DNA of 38,264 bases, from contig CASFTO010000074.1 of the NCBI GenBank assembly GCA_949297665.1, positions 1 through 38,264 of the forward strand, given 5' to 3'. This document shows, one piece after another, positions 24,921 to 35,254 of this stretch (positions are counted from its first letter, which is position 1; every line of letters begins with the position of its first letter). A model generated the notes under the pieces. It saw only the letters and a program-made list of their open reading frames with translations, did not search any database and was not told the origin of the DNA. Source of the stretch: an uncultured Alphaproteobacteria bacterium. GTDB taxonomy: Bacteria > Pseudomonadota > Alphaproteobacteria > RF32 > CAG-239. A program made the position numbers and the translations under genes.

Positions 24921-26285
24921 TTAAAACAATTGCAAATCTTTAAACGCCTCATCAGAAAAGACATCATCATAAACTGAATCATGAGATGGACTAGGCTCTG
25001 TTTTTTCCGCGTCCGGTTGGATGTTTTCGGATTCTGTCTGCATTGATGCCGGAACATTTTCTTCAACAACAACATTTTCAATTACTTGTAACGGTCCGTC
25101 AATCATAGGTTGAGCTTGTACTTGTGGTTGCTCTTGCTCTACAACTTCATCTTGCGTTTGCAACGTTGGTACAGCAATTGGAGCCGCATTTTCCGTTTCT
25201 GGCGCAACCACTTCCGCCGCAGATTGAGCTTGTGGCTGTGGCTGCTCTTGCTCTACAACTTCATCTTGCGTTTGCAATGTCGGCACTGCAATTGGAGCCG
25301 CATTTTCCGTTTCTGGCGCAACCACTTCCGCCGCAGATTGAGCTTGTGGCTGTGGCTGCTCTTGCTCTACAACATTATCTTGCGTTTGCAATGTCGGCAC
25401 TGCAATTGAAGCCGCATTTTCCGTTTCTGGCGCAACCACTTCCGCCGCAGATTGAATTTGTACTTGTGGCTGAGCTTGTACTTGTGGTTGCTCTTGCTCT
25501 ACAACATTATCTTGCGTTTGCAATGTCGGCACTGCAATTGGAGCCGCATTTTCCGTTTCTGGCGCAACCACTTCCGCCGCAGATTGAATTTGTACTTGTG
25601 GTTGCTCTTGCTCTACAACTTCATCTTGCATTTGTGCCATAGGTTCAACAACAGCTTTTTTTCCATTTTCAACCCTATTTTTCACATCATTTTTATTGTT
25701 TATGACACCACTAGCATCTAGCTTTTCGGGCAAATTCTCCGACAAATCTAAATTCACAACATTATCATCTGCATTTTGAACAGACGAAACCATCGATGCC
25801 CCTTGACCACCATCTTCATTTGCCTGTCCCTCCGTCTCATTTTGCTTTTTAAAACCGCTTTTACGTTTCTTTAAATCTTGAGCAATAGCCTCTACTTTTT
25901 TATCTCTGCTGATATTCTCGTTATAATTTTCACTCTTTGGACGAGCTGCTTCTAATTTCTCTTCCTCCATTTTTTTCTTTGTTTTCACAACTTCATCCAC
26001 AATCGCCTGAGGAATAAACGCCGTTTCTCCGTTTTCAACCGCCTTAGTTACCATCTCAAATTTAAGATCCTGATATTTTTGCTGATACCAAGCCACCACA
26101 TTTGCAGGCTTAACACCTTGACTAATCGGATAATAAGCAACTCCGCCCGCAATCAAACACAAGAAAAACAAAATCCAAAACGGATGCCTTAAAATAAACA
26201 GTATCACAAAAATAGGAAACGTAATAACACTAAGCACAATATAAAAAAACTTAAAAATACCGCTTCTTTGTTTACCCTCAGACAT
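24921..26285 (-). CDS. Membrane-anchored protein with Gln/Glu/Pro-rich repeat tail
   Basis: A 454-residue protein of unknown function. Two transmembrane helices (about 12-32 and 35-50) are followed by a helical, charged region up to about residue 150. A long low-complexity tail then carries four copies of a 38-44-residue unit 'AAEVVAPETENAAPIAVPT' plus 'LQTQD.VVEQEQPQ'. GGAGG lies 5 bases before the ATG. It ends seven bases from the convergent RHH gene. The plan (N-terminal membrane part, long disordered repeat tail) matches the other repeat protein at 21220-23736, on the other side of ssrA-sspB, though the repeat sequences differ. Confidence 0.75.
   Translation of the reverse strand: MSEGKQRSGIFKFFYIVLSVITFPIFVILFILRHPFWILFFLCLIAGGVAYYPISQGVKPANVVAWYQQKYQDLKFEMVTKAVENGETAFIPQAIVDEVVKTKKKMEEEKLEAARPKSENYNENISRDKKVEAIAQDLKKRKSGFKKQNETEGQANEDGGQGASMVSSVQNADDNVVNLDLSENLPEKLDASGVINNKNDVKNRVENGKKAVVEPMAQMQDEVVEQEQPQVQIQSAAEVVAPETENAAPIAVPTLQTQDNVVEQEQPQVQAQPQVQIQSAAEVVAPETENAASIAVPTLQTQDNVVEQEQPQPQAQSAAEVVAPETENAAPIAVPTLQTQDEVVEQEQPQPQAQSAAEVVAPETENAAPIAVPTLQTQDEVVEQEQPQVQAQPMIDGPLQVIENVVVEENVPASMQTESENIQPDAEKTEPSPSHDSVYDDVFSDEAFKDLQLF
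25105..25640 (-). repeat. 114-132-bp tandem repeat in coding sequence
   Basis: Four near-identical units plus partial copies encode 'AAEVVAPETENAAPIAVPT' with a variable 'QVQAQPQVQIQS' or 'QPQAQS' joint. One unit carries an extra six residues, showing ongoing unit-length change. Boundaries are approximate. Confidence 0.88.
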
Positions 26286-26382
26286 ACTACCTCCGCAATA
26301 ACTAATCGCAAAAATCTATATGCAATTATAGATAACTTTTGTTTAAAACAAGTTTAAAAGTTCAAAAAACTTACCAATAAGA

Positions 26383-27909
26383 CTATTCTTGCGTCACAAA
26401 GCGCCATTGTCCCGATAATTTATCATAAATGCAACGACGTTTATCAAATTCCGGTTTCAATTTATAAACAGACGTAAACCTTGTCGGTTCATAAAAAGTA
26501 TTAATAATATCTTTATCCACATAATGCACAATTTCCATTTTTCCGCTTTCGTCCGAAAATTTATTAAAATAGCTTTTACCATAAACAAATTTAGGTTTAA
26601 GCCTAAGAATAAGCTTATTAATATTAGGCTTAGGAGCAATACCGGTTTGTTCCCCGATAACATCCAACTGCCCGATAAGTTGCCAATAATAAGCCGGATC
26701 TTTTCCAAAAAGATTATACATCATACCATCACCATTAAACACATAATCACACGGGCTGATACTTCTGGTAATATAATCCGGCAAATATTTACGTTCCGAT
26801 TGTACCTTAATAACCTCCCTATAAAAAATAAATGATTGATAAGAAATAAAGTACAACCCGATAACCGCGCCCCACAACCACAAGGTATTTTTAAAAGAAA
26901 CCCGAGCCCCCAAAGGCGCCCCGCATAAAGCGGCAAAATAAACCAAAAGCCAATAGTAATAAGAATAAGGCGAGAAATAAAACTTGCGCTGAAGAAACTC
27001 TGTCACGAACAAGAGCGCCACCAAAACCCAATATTTATTTTTATAAAAACAAGCGGCAATAGCCCCCGCACAACCGATTCCGATAAGCACCGCCATAAAG
27101 AACGGCAGCTCCACGATTTTATGCATTTCAAAACCATTAACCAAATTGAGATTAAAAGTAAAATTAGAAGCATAATACAATTCAAGCATATCATAATAAC
27201 ACAAATACGCTCCAAACAATAGCGCTCCGACAATCGGCAAAATCAGAGCTTTAATCATATCAGACGTTTTAATCTCTTTAACAAACCAAAAATAAAGTCC
27301 CGAACACCCCAAAACAAACAGAGGAAAGACAGCTTTCTGCGCAAACATAAATGACACAAAAAACCACACAAATGCAATCACGAGTAACTTTGTTTTATGT
27401 TCTTTTAAATACGAAAAATAATAATAAATTCCTCCCATCAAAGCAAAGATCATATAGTTATCGGGACGAAAATCGACCGCATATAATTTATAACCTGGTG
27501 CGGCAATGGCCGCAGCCATAACCAAAGCCCAGCGCTTATCACACAAAAACTCGCTACCGATTTTATAGACATAAACCAGCGATTTCAAAAACACCAACAA
27601 CGAAATCAAACAAACGACTTCCGTAACGGTAGCATTATACGCAAACAAATTAACAATCGGCGCAAACAAATACCACATTAACGGATTATGGTGTTGAAAA
27701 AAATCCCGATAAGGAACCTGGCCCTGAGCAATTAAGAAACTGGAATGAATATGTTCAATATTATCGCCGTTTTGTGTAGGCACATGAGCAGTCATAAACG
27801 CATATAAAACAGAAACAGCAGCCAGCTCCACCCCCAAAGCGACAATTGGAAATTTCTGAAAGAAATTTTCTATTACAACTTTCCAATTTAATTTCCGCAA
27901 TAAATGCAT
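26383..27909 (-). CDS. Membrane glycosyltransferase-like protein (GT39/PMT-like)
   Basis: A 508-residue multi-pass protein with about ten transmembrane segments. After the first helix it has the loop 'NGDNIEHIHSSFLIAQGQVPYRDFFQHHNPLMWY'-type sequence (key parts 'GDNIEHIH' and 'RDFFQHHNPL'), which fits the catalytic acidic loop of lipid-linked-sugar glycosyltransferases (PMT/ArnT clan). The C-terminal 120 residues are soluble, probably periplasmic. It would transfer sugars from a polyprenyl-phosphate donor at the outer face of the inner membrane; acceptor unknown. GGGATGATATT precedes the ATG. It lies downstream of malQ on the same strand with a 100-base gap. Confidence 0.8.
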   Translation of the reverse strand: MHLLRKLNWKVVIENFFQKFPIVALGVELAAVSVLYAFMTAHVPTQNGDNIEHIHSSFLIAQGQVPYRDFFQHHNPLMWYLFAPIVNLFAYNATVTEVVCLISLLVFLKSLVYVYKIGSEFLCDKRWALVMAAAIAAPGYKLYAVDFRPDNYMIFALMGGIYYYFSYLKEHKTKLLVIAFVWFFVSFMFAQKAVFPLFVLGCSGLYFWFVKEIKTSDMIKALILPIVGALLFGAYLCYYDMLELYYASNFTFNLNLVNGFEMHKIVELPFFMAVLIGIGCAGAIAACFYKNKYWVLVALLFVTEFLQRKFYFSPYSYYYWLLVYFAALCGAPLGARVSFKNTLWLWGAVIGLYFISYQSFIFYREVIKVQSERKYLPDYITRSISPCDYVFNGDGMMYNLFGKDPAYYWQLIGQLDVIGEQTGIAPKPNINKLILRLKPKFVYGKSYFNKFSDESGKMEIVHYVDKDIINTFYEPTRFTSVYKLKPEFDKRRCIYDKLSGQWRFVTQE

Positions 27910-28010
27910 AATATCATCCCATCAATCAGCCTATTAAAACACACAATATCAGGCAGAAGTTATTTCCTCCGCCCGACATTAATTATCCTACAAAATACTT
28001 ACCAATACGT

Positions 28011-30155
28011 TTATAAATTCCGCCATTTTTTAACCATATTAATATTCCGGCAATATGCTTCACTATCACGCATATCTTCAACATCAACAGATAATTTCGA
28101 ACGCCAATTCGGATACTTATCAATATCCGTCCCTGGCAGATTTTGAATACGCATAGCTTGAAAAACATCTTCAGGCTGTAACATAAAAACAACACTGTTA
28201 GATTTAGCCATAAACCCATGAACAGCCTCTTCAATACCTTCAGGATATCCTTCACCAAAAAGATAATCTCCTTGTCTTCTTTTATCTTCGGGCCACACCC
28301 CCTGACAATCCAACGCATTAAGCAAAAGCCAACGCTCGTGCTCACGACATTTATAAGCTGCATCAGCCTCATCAGGCGTAAACATCTTCAAATCTTTCAT
28401 CAATCCGATTTCAGAACCGAACCACCACGCCTTAAGAGGAGGCATATCATGTGTCCCCACCGACGCGAAATAGAGAGCATCATATTCATTTGGCATTTTG
28501 AAAGCAAAACCATTATTTTCGCGTTCATTCCACAAAACCCCCAAAAAATAAATATTACGCTCCGCCAACATTTCTTTAAAACCATCGGCAACATTACCAA
28601 TGCATTCACCGACAACGATACACTTATTCAAATAACTTTCCAAAGCCAAAATATTAAACATATCCTGCACATTATAAGCCAGATAAGTTCCCTCATCACC
28701 TTTATCGGGAATTAAATAAAGACGGGACAATCCCATAACATGGTCAATTCTGAGAGCCCCCGCATAGCGCATATTAGCTCTTAAAATACGGATAAACGGT
28801 TTATAGCAACGTTCTTTAAGTTCAAACGGATTAAACGCGCCCAATCCCCATTTCTGCCCGGTTGGAAAACAACTATCGGGCGGAGCCCCTGCCCCGCTTT
28901 CTTGCATATAAAGATATTTATCGCTCCAAACCTCTGCACTATCTTTAGAAACCCCGACCGGCAAATCACGATACAAACCGATAGCCAAATTTCTCTCTTT
29001 AATTTTCTTTTCCACCAGACGTAACTGTCTATCCGCTTCAAACTGTAAGAATTTAAAAAAATCAATTTCCGCTGTATGTTTATGAGCAAACTTCTCGATT
29101 TCCGCCCCCAAAGATGACGCCAACAAATCGTTTATTTTCTTAGTATTTTTTTCGTCTGCCGTACATTTTGCATGACACAAGGTCTGAAAAACTGCCAATC
29201 GTTTTAATTCATCGCTATCATCTCTTTTAAACGCCTGAAATTCTTTCGCATAATCGGAATCTGGATTTTGCTTAACCCTATCAAAAATATTCTGTAACGC
29301 CTTAATTTTAGCATTATAGACAAGTGTATAATTAATTGTTTCGCTTTCACGAGCGATTTTAACCGCCTGCTCATCTTTATCCGTAACCTCATAAAAAGGT
29401 ACTTTTTCAACATCAATATAAATTGGATTTAAGAATAATCGACTGATGGAAGCATACGGACTAGCCGCTTCAGGATAATCGTGCAGTAGTACACTAAGCG
29501 GATTCAATCCGATAACATCACCGCCGCTGTCAGCCAACAAATCAATCATATTTTCCAAATCAGAAAAATCCCCAACACCCCAATTTCGCTGGCTTTTCAA
29601 CGAATACAACTGCACGGCAAAACCAAATAATTTGCTCTTACCTTTTGTATCCATTGTAAAACATTTATTAGGAGCAACCGCAAGCAACGTTTTATATTCG
29701 GCTTTAGATGTTTTAACTTTAATATCATAGTAGCCAAAATCAAGATTATCGCAAACACGTATTTGTTCTTTAACATAAAGAATACGCCCTTCCTGACGTG
29801 TTTCCACTTCATCTATTGCCACGTTAAGCACCCGAAAGTCATCTTGTCCTTCCGGCGCCACATAAACCTCTATTCCTCCCTCTATTTCTTTCTGGGGCAA
29901 AACAATATCCATAATCGGATTATCATTCGTAACAACATAAATAGCTTCCATAGCACGTTGCCAACGTTTCTTTTCCAAACGTTCCAACGAACGTTGCGTC
30001 TCGGCTTCATTTTTGGCGCTATAACCTAAACTTTCAATAAAAAAGCGAAGTAAGTCATCACTGACCACACTTGTGTTAATAACACCGCCTCCATAAGTAA
30101 AACTAGTACTAATTCCCAACTTCTCTGCCAATTGATGCAAAAGATCACTCATCAT
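28011..30155 (-). CDS. malQ: 4-alpha-glucanotransferase (amylomaltase)
   Basis: Transfers alpha-1,4-glucan segments between maltooligosaccharides in the cytoplasm. At 714 residues it is the long E. coli-like form with an N-terminal extension of about 170 residues. GH77 motifs: 'NWGVGDFSDLENM', 'GLNPLSVLLHDYPEAASPYA' ('NPLS', 'SPYA'), nucleophile region 'ALRIDHVMGLSRLY', acid/base 'VVGECIGNV' and 'GTHDMPPL'. All catalytic residues are in place. GGGAG lies just before the double ATG. It is the third gene of glgB-glgX-malQ, 25 bases after glgX. Confidence 0.93.
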   Translation of the reverse strand: MMSDLLHQLAEKLGISTSFTYGGGVINTSVVSDDLLRFFIESLGYSAKNEAETQRSLERLEKKRWQRAMEAIYVVTNDNPIMDIVLPQKEIEGGIEVYVAPEGQDDFRVLNVAIDEVETRQEGRILYVKEQIRVCDNLDFGYYDIKVKTSKAEYKTLLAVAPNKCFTMDTKGKSKLFGFAVQLYSLKSQRNWGVGDFSDLENMIDLLADSGGDVIGLNPLSVLLHDYPEAASPYASISRLFLNPIYIDVEKVPFYEVTDKDEQAVKIARESETINYTLVYNAKIKALQNIFDRVKQNPDSDYAKEFQAFKRDDSDELKRLAVFQTLCHAKCTADEKNTKKINDLLASSLGAEIEKFAHKHTAEIDFFKFLQFEADRQLRLVEKKIKERNLAIGLYRDLPVGVSKDSAEVWSDKYLYMQESGAGAPPDSCFPTGQKWGLGAFNPFELKERCYKPFIRILRANMRYAGALRIDHVMGLSRLYLIPDKGDEGTYLAYNVQDMFNILALESYLNKCIVVGECIGNVADGFKEMLAERNIYFLGVLWNERENNGFAFKMPNEYDALYFASVGTHDMPPLKAWWFGSEIGLMKDLKMFTPDEADAAYKCREHERWLLLNALDCQGVWPEDKRRQGDYLFGEGYPEGIEEAVHGFMAKSNSVVFMLQPEDVFQAMRIQNLPGTDIDKYPNWRSKLSVDVEDMRDSEAYCRNINMVKKWRNL

Positions 30156-30179
30156 AAACTCCCTTGATTACATCACAAA

Positions 30180-32255
30180 CTATTTTTTAATTTCAAAACA
30201 AAGGACAGACCAAGCCGGTACCCAAATTTCCGCACCGCAAGCCAAATTATCTGCTTCAAATTTAGATGAGCTGTCCAACAATAAATTCCATTTAAATGAT
30301 TTTTTTATATTCGGTAATTTCCATTTCATATGACTAGCCTGCGCATTAAGAATAACCATAAACAACTTTTCACGAGCACTAACAATATATGACAAAGACT
30401 TTCGTGTTGGCTGATACCAATCCGCACTCGTAAACTCTGTTCCCTTTTCTGTATACCACGCTAAATCTTTAATCCCCAACTTAGCATCAACCACCTGTCC
30501 GGTAAAGAAGTTTCGCCGTCCAAAAATCCCCATTTTGCGCCGAAGTCGGATAAGATTTTTCACAAATCTCACATTTGCAATAGCATCGCTACCAACGGCA
30601 TCCCAAACCATATACGAAATAACATTATCCTGACAATACGCATTATTATTGCCGAACTGTGTATTAAAGAACTCATCACCGCTACGAATAATCGGCGTAC
30701 CGAAAGAAAGCAACAATGTGCTCATCATAGCACGTTGACGAAGTTTACGATTTTCAAGAATTTCTTTATTAGCCGTTTCACCTTCAAAACCGGAATTATA
30801 ACTCCAATTTGCATCACTGCCATCGCGATTGTCTTCACCGTTGGCATAGTTATGTTTATGGTTATAACTAACCAAATCTGCCAAAGTCATACCATCATGA
30901 ACGGTTAAATAATTAACCGAACTCCAAATCGTCCTTTTGCTCGGACCGAAGATATCGCTGGAGCCGGAAATACGACTGGCCAATTCTCCGATTTGCCGTT
31001 CATCCCCTCGCCAAAAGCGTCTGGTTACATCACGATATCTATCATTCCACTCCATCTGACCTGGAGGAAACGCGCCTAACTGATATCCCCCGATACCGAC
31101 ATCCCATGGTTCAGCGGTCATTTTCACAAGTTGCAACACCTCATCTTGACGCAAAGCCATCAAAAAACCGCTACTTTGACTAAATTCTTGTTTAACACGC
31201 GCAAGAGAAGAAGCCAAATCCAAACGAAATCCATCGACATGCATTTCTTCAACCATATAGCGCATTGAATCCATCACCAATGTCAGCACATATGGATTTT
31301 GCAGATTAAACGAAGCGCCACAGCCTGTACTATCATAGTAATAACGTTTATTTGTACCATCAAGTGTATAATAACTCTCGTTATCAATACCTCTGTAACA
31401 GAGAGTTGGCCCCATATGATTACCCTCGAGTGTATGATTATAAACCATATCCAAAATAACCTCTAAGCCACTCTCGTGAAAACGCTTAACCATACGTTTG
31501 AAATTATTAATATCGGCATTAACCATATAGCTCGGTTCAAGAGCAAAAAAGTTAAGAGTTTCATATCCCCAAAAATTATTTTTCATACCGGCATTTCTCT
31601 CTGCCATAAACGCATTAACCGGCATAAGTTCGACAGAAGTAACACCAAGCCACTTCAAATACCCGCAAACACTTCTGCTGGCCAATCCGGAAAAAGTACC
31701 TCTTTTAGCATCCTGCACTTTTGGATGCAGTTTCGTATACCCTTTGACATGCAATTCATAAAAAATAGTCTTCGTCGCATCCACTTGAGGCGGCACATCA
31801 CCACTCCAGTCAAAATCAGAACTATCAACCACCACAGACTTTGGCACATACGGAGCACTATCAAGAGTAGAAAATGATAAATCTTTTTCGACACTATCGG
31901 TATCATAACCAAAAATCGCCTTATGCCAAATAAGCCGCCCGATAATTTTCTTAGCATATGGATCCAACAACAGCTTATTAGGATTAAAGCGTTTACCTTT
32001 GGCAGGTTCATAAGGTCCGTAAACACGATACCCATACACTTGCCCGGGAGTTACCCCCTCGAGATAAATATGCCAGATATTATTTTCATGCACAGGAAGT
32101 TCATAACGTGCAATTTCCTTAACACCGCTTTTATCAAACAAGCAGAGTTCGACTTTTGTAGCCGCCGCGGAAAACAGAGCAAAATTAACCCCCCATTCAT
32201 CAGCAGTAGCCCCCAACGGATAAGCACGACCTTCCCACACTCTAATATCTGGCAT
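30180..32255 (-). CDS. glgX: Glycogen debranching enzyme
   Basis: A GH13 isoamylase-type enzyme that removes alpha-1,6 branches from glycogen limit dextrins. An N-terminal CBM48 (about 1-150, 'PLGATADEWGVNFALFSAAA') leads to the catalytic barrel: 'DMVYNHT', nucleophile 'GFRLDLAS', acid 'TAEPWDVG' and 'LTVHDGMTL'. 'NANWSYNSG'-type and 'NGEDNRDG' loops are typical of GlgX. At 691 residues it is full length. AGAGGG precedes the ATG. It lies 27 bases after glgB and 25 bases before malQ, one operon. glgA, glgC and glgP are not in this window. Confidence 0.94.
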   Translation of the reverse strand: MPDIRVWEGRAYPLGATADEWGVNFALFSAAATKVELCLFDKSGVKEIARYELPVHENNIWHIYLEGVTPGQVYGYRVYGPYEPAKGKRFNPNKLLLDPYAKKIIGRLIWHKAIFGYDTDSVEKDLSFSTLDSAPYVPKSVVVDSSDFDWSGDVPPQVDATKTIFYELHVKGYTKLHPKVQDAKRGTFSGLASRSVCGYLKWLGVTSVELMPVNAFMAERNAGMKNNFWGYETLNFFALEPSYMVNADINNFKRMVKRFHESGLEVILDMVYNHTLEGNHMGPTLCYRGIDNESYYTLDGTNKRYYYDSTGCGASFNLQNPYVLTLVMDSMRYMVEEMHVDGFRLDLASSLARVKQEFSQSSGFLMALRQDEVLQLVKMTAEPWDVGIGGYQLGAFPPGQMEWNDRYRDVTRRFWRGDERQIGELASRISGSSDIFGPSKRTIWSSVNYLTVHDGMTLADLVSYNHKHNYANGEDNRDGSDANWSYNSGFEGETANKEILENRKLRQRAMMSTLLLSFGTPIIRSGDEFFNTQFGNNNAYCQDNVISYMVWDAVGSDAIANVRFVKNLIRLRRKMGIFGRRNFFTGQVVDAKLGIKDLAWYTEKGTEFTSADWYQPTRKSLSYIVSAREKLFMVILNAQASHMKWKLPNIKKSFKWNLLLDSSSKFEADNLACGAEIWVPAWSVLCFEIKK

Positions 32256-32282
32256 AAACCCTCTCTACAAAATAAGACGAAA

Positions 32283-34583
32283 TTAGTATCTAATATGTTT
32301 AAGAACAATAGTTGACAAAGGAGGGAGTGTCAGCACGATAGAATGCGGACGCCCGTTCATTCCCTCATTTGAAGCATAGAGTTCCCCTTCATTTTTAACC
32401 CCGCTTCCCCAATAGTTTTTATCATCACTATTAAAGATTTCCTGATAAGCACCGCTATCTGGCACCCCAAGTTTGAATCCATTACGAACCACCGGAGTAA
32501 AATTAGAAATAACAATCATATAATTGTTATAATCATGTCCGCGCCGGATATAAGAAATAACGCTGTCATCTGCATTAGCATGGTCAATCCATTCAAAGCC
32601 TTTGCTATCAAAATCTTCTTCATAAAAAGCGGAGTTGCCTTTATACATCAAGTTCAAATCGCGTACACAATTTTGCATCCCTTTATACATAGGATATTCA
32701 AGCAAGTGCCATCTCAGACTTTCAGCCGAATTCCACTCCCAATCCTGACCGAATTCACATCCCATAAAGAGCAATTTTTTACCTGGATGTGTCCACATAA
32801 AGCCGTAGTAAGCGCGAAGGTTAGCAAATTTTTGCCATTCATCCCCCGGCATTTTACCAAGCATAGACCCTTTACCGTGAACAACTTCATCGTGAGAGAT
32901 TGGCAAAATAAAGTTTTCATTAAAAGCGTAGAGCAACCCGAAAGTCAATTTACCATGTTCATATTTACGATAAACAGGATCCTTACTGATATAGTTAAGA
33001 GTATCATTCATCCATCCCATATTCCATTTATAGCCAAAGCCCAAACCGCCCATAGAAGTCGGGCGAGAAACCATCGGCCACGCGGTAGATTCTTCTGCGC
33101 ATGTTGTAATTCCCGGACAAGTACCATAGCATAATTCGTTCATCTTGCGAATAAATGCGATAGCCTCAAGGTTTTCATTACCACCATAAATATTTGGGAT
33201 CCACTCACCCGGCTTACGAGAATAATCCAAATACAACATAGAAGCCACAGCATCAACACGAAGTCCGTCGATATGATATTCTTTCAACCAATAGAGAGCG
33301 CTGGAGCAAAGAACATTACTGACTTCGGTACGACCATAGTTATAGATTTTTGTCCCCCAATCTTTATGTTCACCTTTACGCGGATCAGCATGTTCATAAA
33401 GATGCGTTCCGTCAAATTCAACCAACCCATGCCCATCTTTCGGGAAGTGAGCCGGAACCCAGTCCATAATAACGCCAATATTTGCCTGATGGAATTTATC
33501 AATCATATATCTAAAATCATCTGGATTACCAAAACGAGAAGTCGGCGCAAACAAACCTGTAACTTGATATCCCCAAGAAGCGTCTAACGGATGTTCACAA
33601 ACCGGCAAAAACTCGACATGAGTAAATCCCATATTCATAACATAAGGAACTAGGGTATCGGCCAATTCACGATAATTTAAGAATTCAGAACCATTTTCGC
33701 CTTTTCTACGCCAAGAACCAAGGTGAACTTCATAAATAGAAGTTGGTCTGTCAAAACTGTTATAAGAAGCGCGATAATTCATCCAATCATCATCATTCCA
33801 TTTATAGTGATTAAGATCAAACACAATAGAAGCTGTATTAGGTCTGACTTCAGAATAAAACGCCATAGGGTCGCTCTTGGTTAAGATATAACCTTCATGT
33901 GTTTTAATTTCATACTTGTAATATTCGCCTTCTGTAATATTTGGAATAAAGATATCCCATACGCCACAGTTATAATGTTTGCGCATAACATTAACGCGAC
34001 CATCCCAATTATTAAATGCGCCAATAACGGAAACACGTTTTGCATTTGGAGCCCAAACAGAAAAACCAACACCTTTAACTCCATTAATCTCCATAATATG
34101 AGCGCCTAATTTTTTATACAAATCCAAGTGATTACCTTCCGCAAAAAGGTACTCGTCTATATCGCCCAAAATTGAAGGGAAAGAATAAACATCATATTCT
34201 TCATAAGTTTCATTTTTATCATTGGTAATTCTGAACTTATAAGAGAAGTTATCAACATTCATCACACCGAGATTAATCTGATAAAATCCTCTTTTATCCA
34301 GCATATTCATCAAACCGAGAGAATTCCCGTCAGCATCTAACAATTCGATTGATTTCGTTTTAGGTTTATACGCGCGAATAAAGACCTCTTTACTACCTTT
34401 ATCCCGATGAATGCCCAACACTGCCATCACATTTTCATAATCGCCGTTAATAATGCAGTCCATCTCATTTTTCGACAATAAATTTTTCATTTCTCCCTCA
34501 CTACAGGAACTCAAAACCGCAAAGTCATGCGGAGTATCATTATTCTCTGATTTTACAGTTTTACTTTTAACTGTGTTGGCCAT
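32283..34583 (-). CDS. glgB: 1,4-alpha-glucan branching enzyme
   Basis: Forms alpha-1,6 branches during glycogen synthesis. About 766 residues from ATG 34583 (MANTVKSK), chosen for GGAG 9 bases upstream; a longer frame upstream lacks such a site. Order: N-terminal N1 and CBM48 domains, then the GH13 barrel with 'DWVPAHFP', nucleophile 'GLRVDAV', acid 'CAEESTAWP' and 'PISHDEVVHG', then a C-terminal beta domain. All four conserved regions are intact. A promoter lies just upstream. First gene of the glgB-glgX-malQ operon. Confidence 0.94.
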   Translation of the reverse strand: MANTVKSKTVKSENNDTPHDFAVLSSCSEGEMKNLLSKNEMDCIINGDYENVMAVLGIHRDKGSKEVFIRAYKPKTKSIELLDADGNSLGLMNMLDKRGFYQINLGVMNVDNFSYKFRITNDKNETYEEYDVYSFPSILGDIDEYLFAEGNHLDLYKKLGAHIMEINGVKGVGFSVWAPNAKRVSVIGAFNNWDGRVNVMRKHYNCGVWDIFIPNITEGEYYKYEIKTHEGYILTKSDPMAFYSEVRPNTASIVFDLNHYKWNDDDWMNYRASYNSFDRPTSIYEVHLGSWRRKGENGSEFLNYRELADTLVPYVMNMGFTHVEFLPVCEHPLDASWGYQVTGLFAPTSRFGNPDDFRYMIDKFHQANIGVIMDWVPAHFPKDGHGLVEFDGTHLYEHADPRKGEHKDWGTKIYNYGRTEVSNVLCSSALYWLKEYHIDGLRVDAVASMLYLDYSRKPGEWIPNIYGGNENLEAIAFIRKMNELCYGTCPGITTCAEESTAWPMVSRPTSMGGLGFGYKWNMGWMNDTLNYISKDPVYRKYEHGKLTFGLLYAFNENFILPISHDEVVHGKGSMLGKMPGDEWQKFANLRAYYGFMWTHPGKKLLFMGCEFGQDWEWNSAESLRWHLLEYPMYKGMQNCVRDLNLMYKGNSAFYEEDFDSKGFEWIDHANADDSVISYIRRGHDYNNYMIVISNFTPVVRNGFKLGVPDSGAYQEIFNSDDKNYWGSGVKNEGELYASNEGMNGRPHSIVLTLPPLSTIVLKHIRY

Positions 34584-34627
34584 AACTATAACTCCAAAAT
34601 ATAAACAAAAAAACAGGTTACGAAATA

Positions 34628-34656
34628 CATATAAAAACAAATCAAAAAAATTGCAA
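34628..34656 (-). promoter_or_regulatory. Likely glgB promoter
   Basis: On the minus strand TTGCAA (34656-34651), 17 bases, TATATG (34633-34628). This predicts a 5' leader of about 38 bases before the glgB start. Confidence 0.55.
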
Positions 34657-35188
34657 GAATTTTATTATTTTTTTCACCAAGAGCATCCTCTAATTTCCTT
34701 TTAAAAACAAGTAGATTAGCATATAAGAAAGACAGCAAAAATTTCTGTCTGAAAGAAGAATGAGATAGAAATTTCAGCTCCCTTCAAACAGCAAAAACAT
34801 CTTCCGAAATCATATAAAAAAAGCATACAATTTTCACTATTTTTTCCATTTATATTTTGTTAGCAACTTTCATCACAAAGAAATACATTCTACTATCATT
34901 TGTCATTTCATTTTTTTTGCACAAGAAACAAAAAAAAATTTTTTTATTTTTTTTATCATTTTTTTTACATATTTTCAAAATGCAAACGCATTTTTTCTCA
35001 GCAACATACCTATACAAAAAAATCATCAAAAACAAATATTTAAATACATTTTTACGCACCAAAAACCTCTCAAAATTTCACCTTTTTCTCCCCTAAAAAA
35101 ATTTTTCATTCAGCCCGATTTTTTTAATGATTTTTTAATCTATTTGTGTATATACAATGACTAACAACCAAGACGAAGAAAATTCGTG

Positions 35189-35216
35189 TTTACAAAATAA
35201 AAATTATATTTATACT
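35189..35216 (+). promoter_or_regulatory. Promoter of the DUF2934 gene
   Basis: TTTACA (35189-35194), 16 bases, TATACT (35211-35216). The start codon follows about 32 bases after the predicted transcript start, with GGAG 7 bases before it. Confidence 0.6.
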
Positions 35217-35254
35217 TAACCTTGTTTTTATAACAAATTATTTGGAGAATTGAA

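Larger units (their letters stand above)
34584..35254. other. AT-rich divergent region between glgB and the DUF2934 gene
   Basis: A 670-base gene-free stretch with long A and T tracts, densest at 34910-35100. It holds the glgB promoter on the minus strand and the promoter of the DUF2934 gene on the plus strand. Phased A-tracts of this kind may bend DNA. I see no RNA gene or credible reading frame. Confidence 0.5.

Noticed and set aside
25110..25721. Plus-strand reading frames across the 114-132-bp repeat
   Set aside because: Same reason; Leu/Arg/Trp-rich shadow translations of the minus-strand gene.
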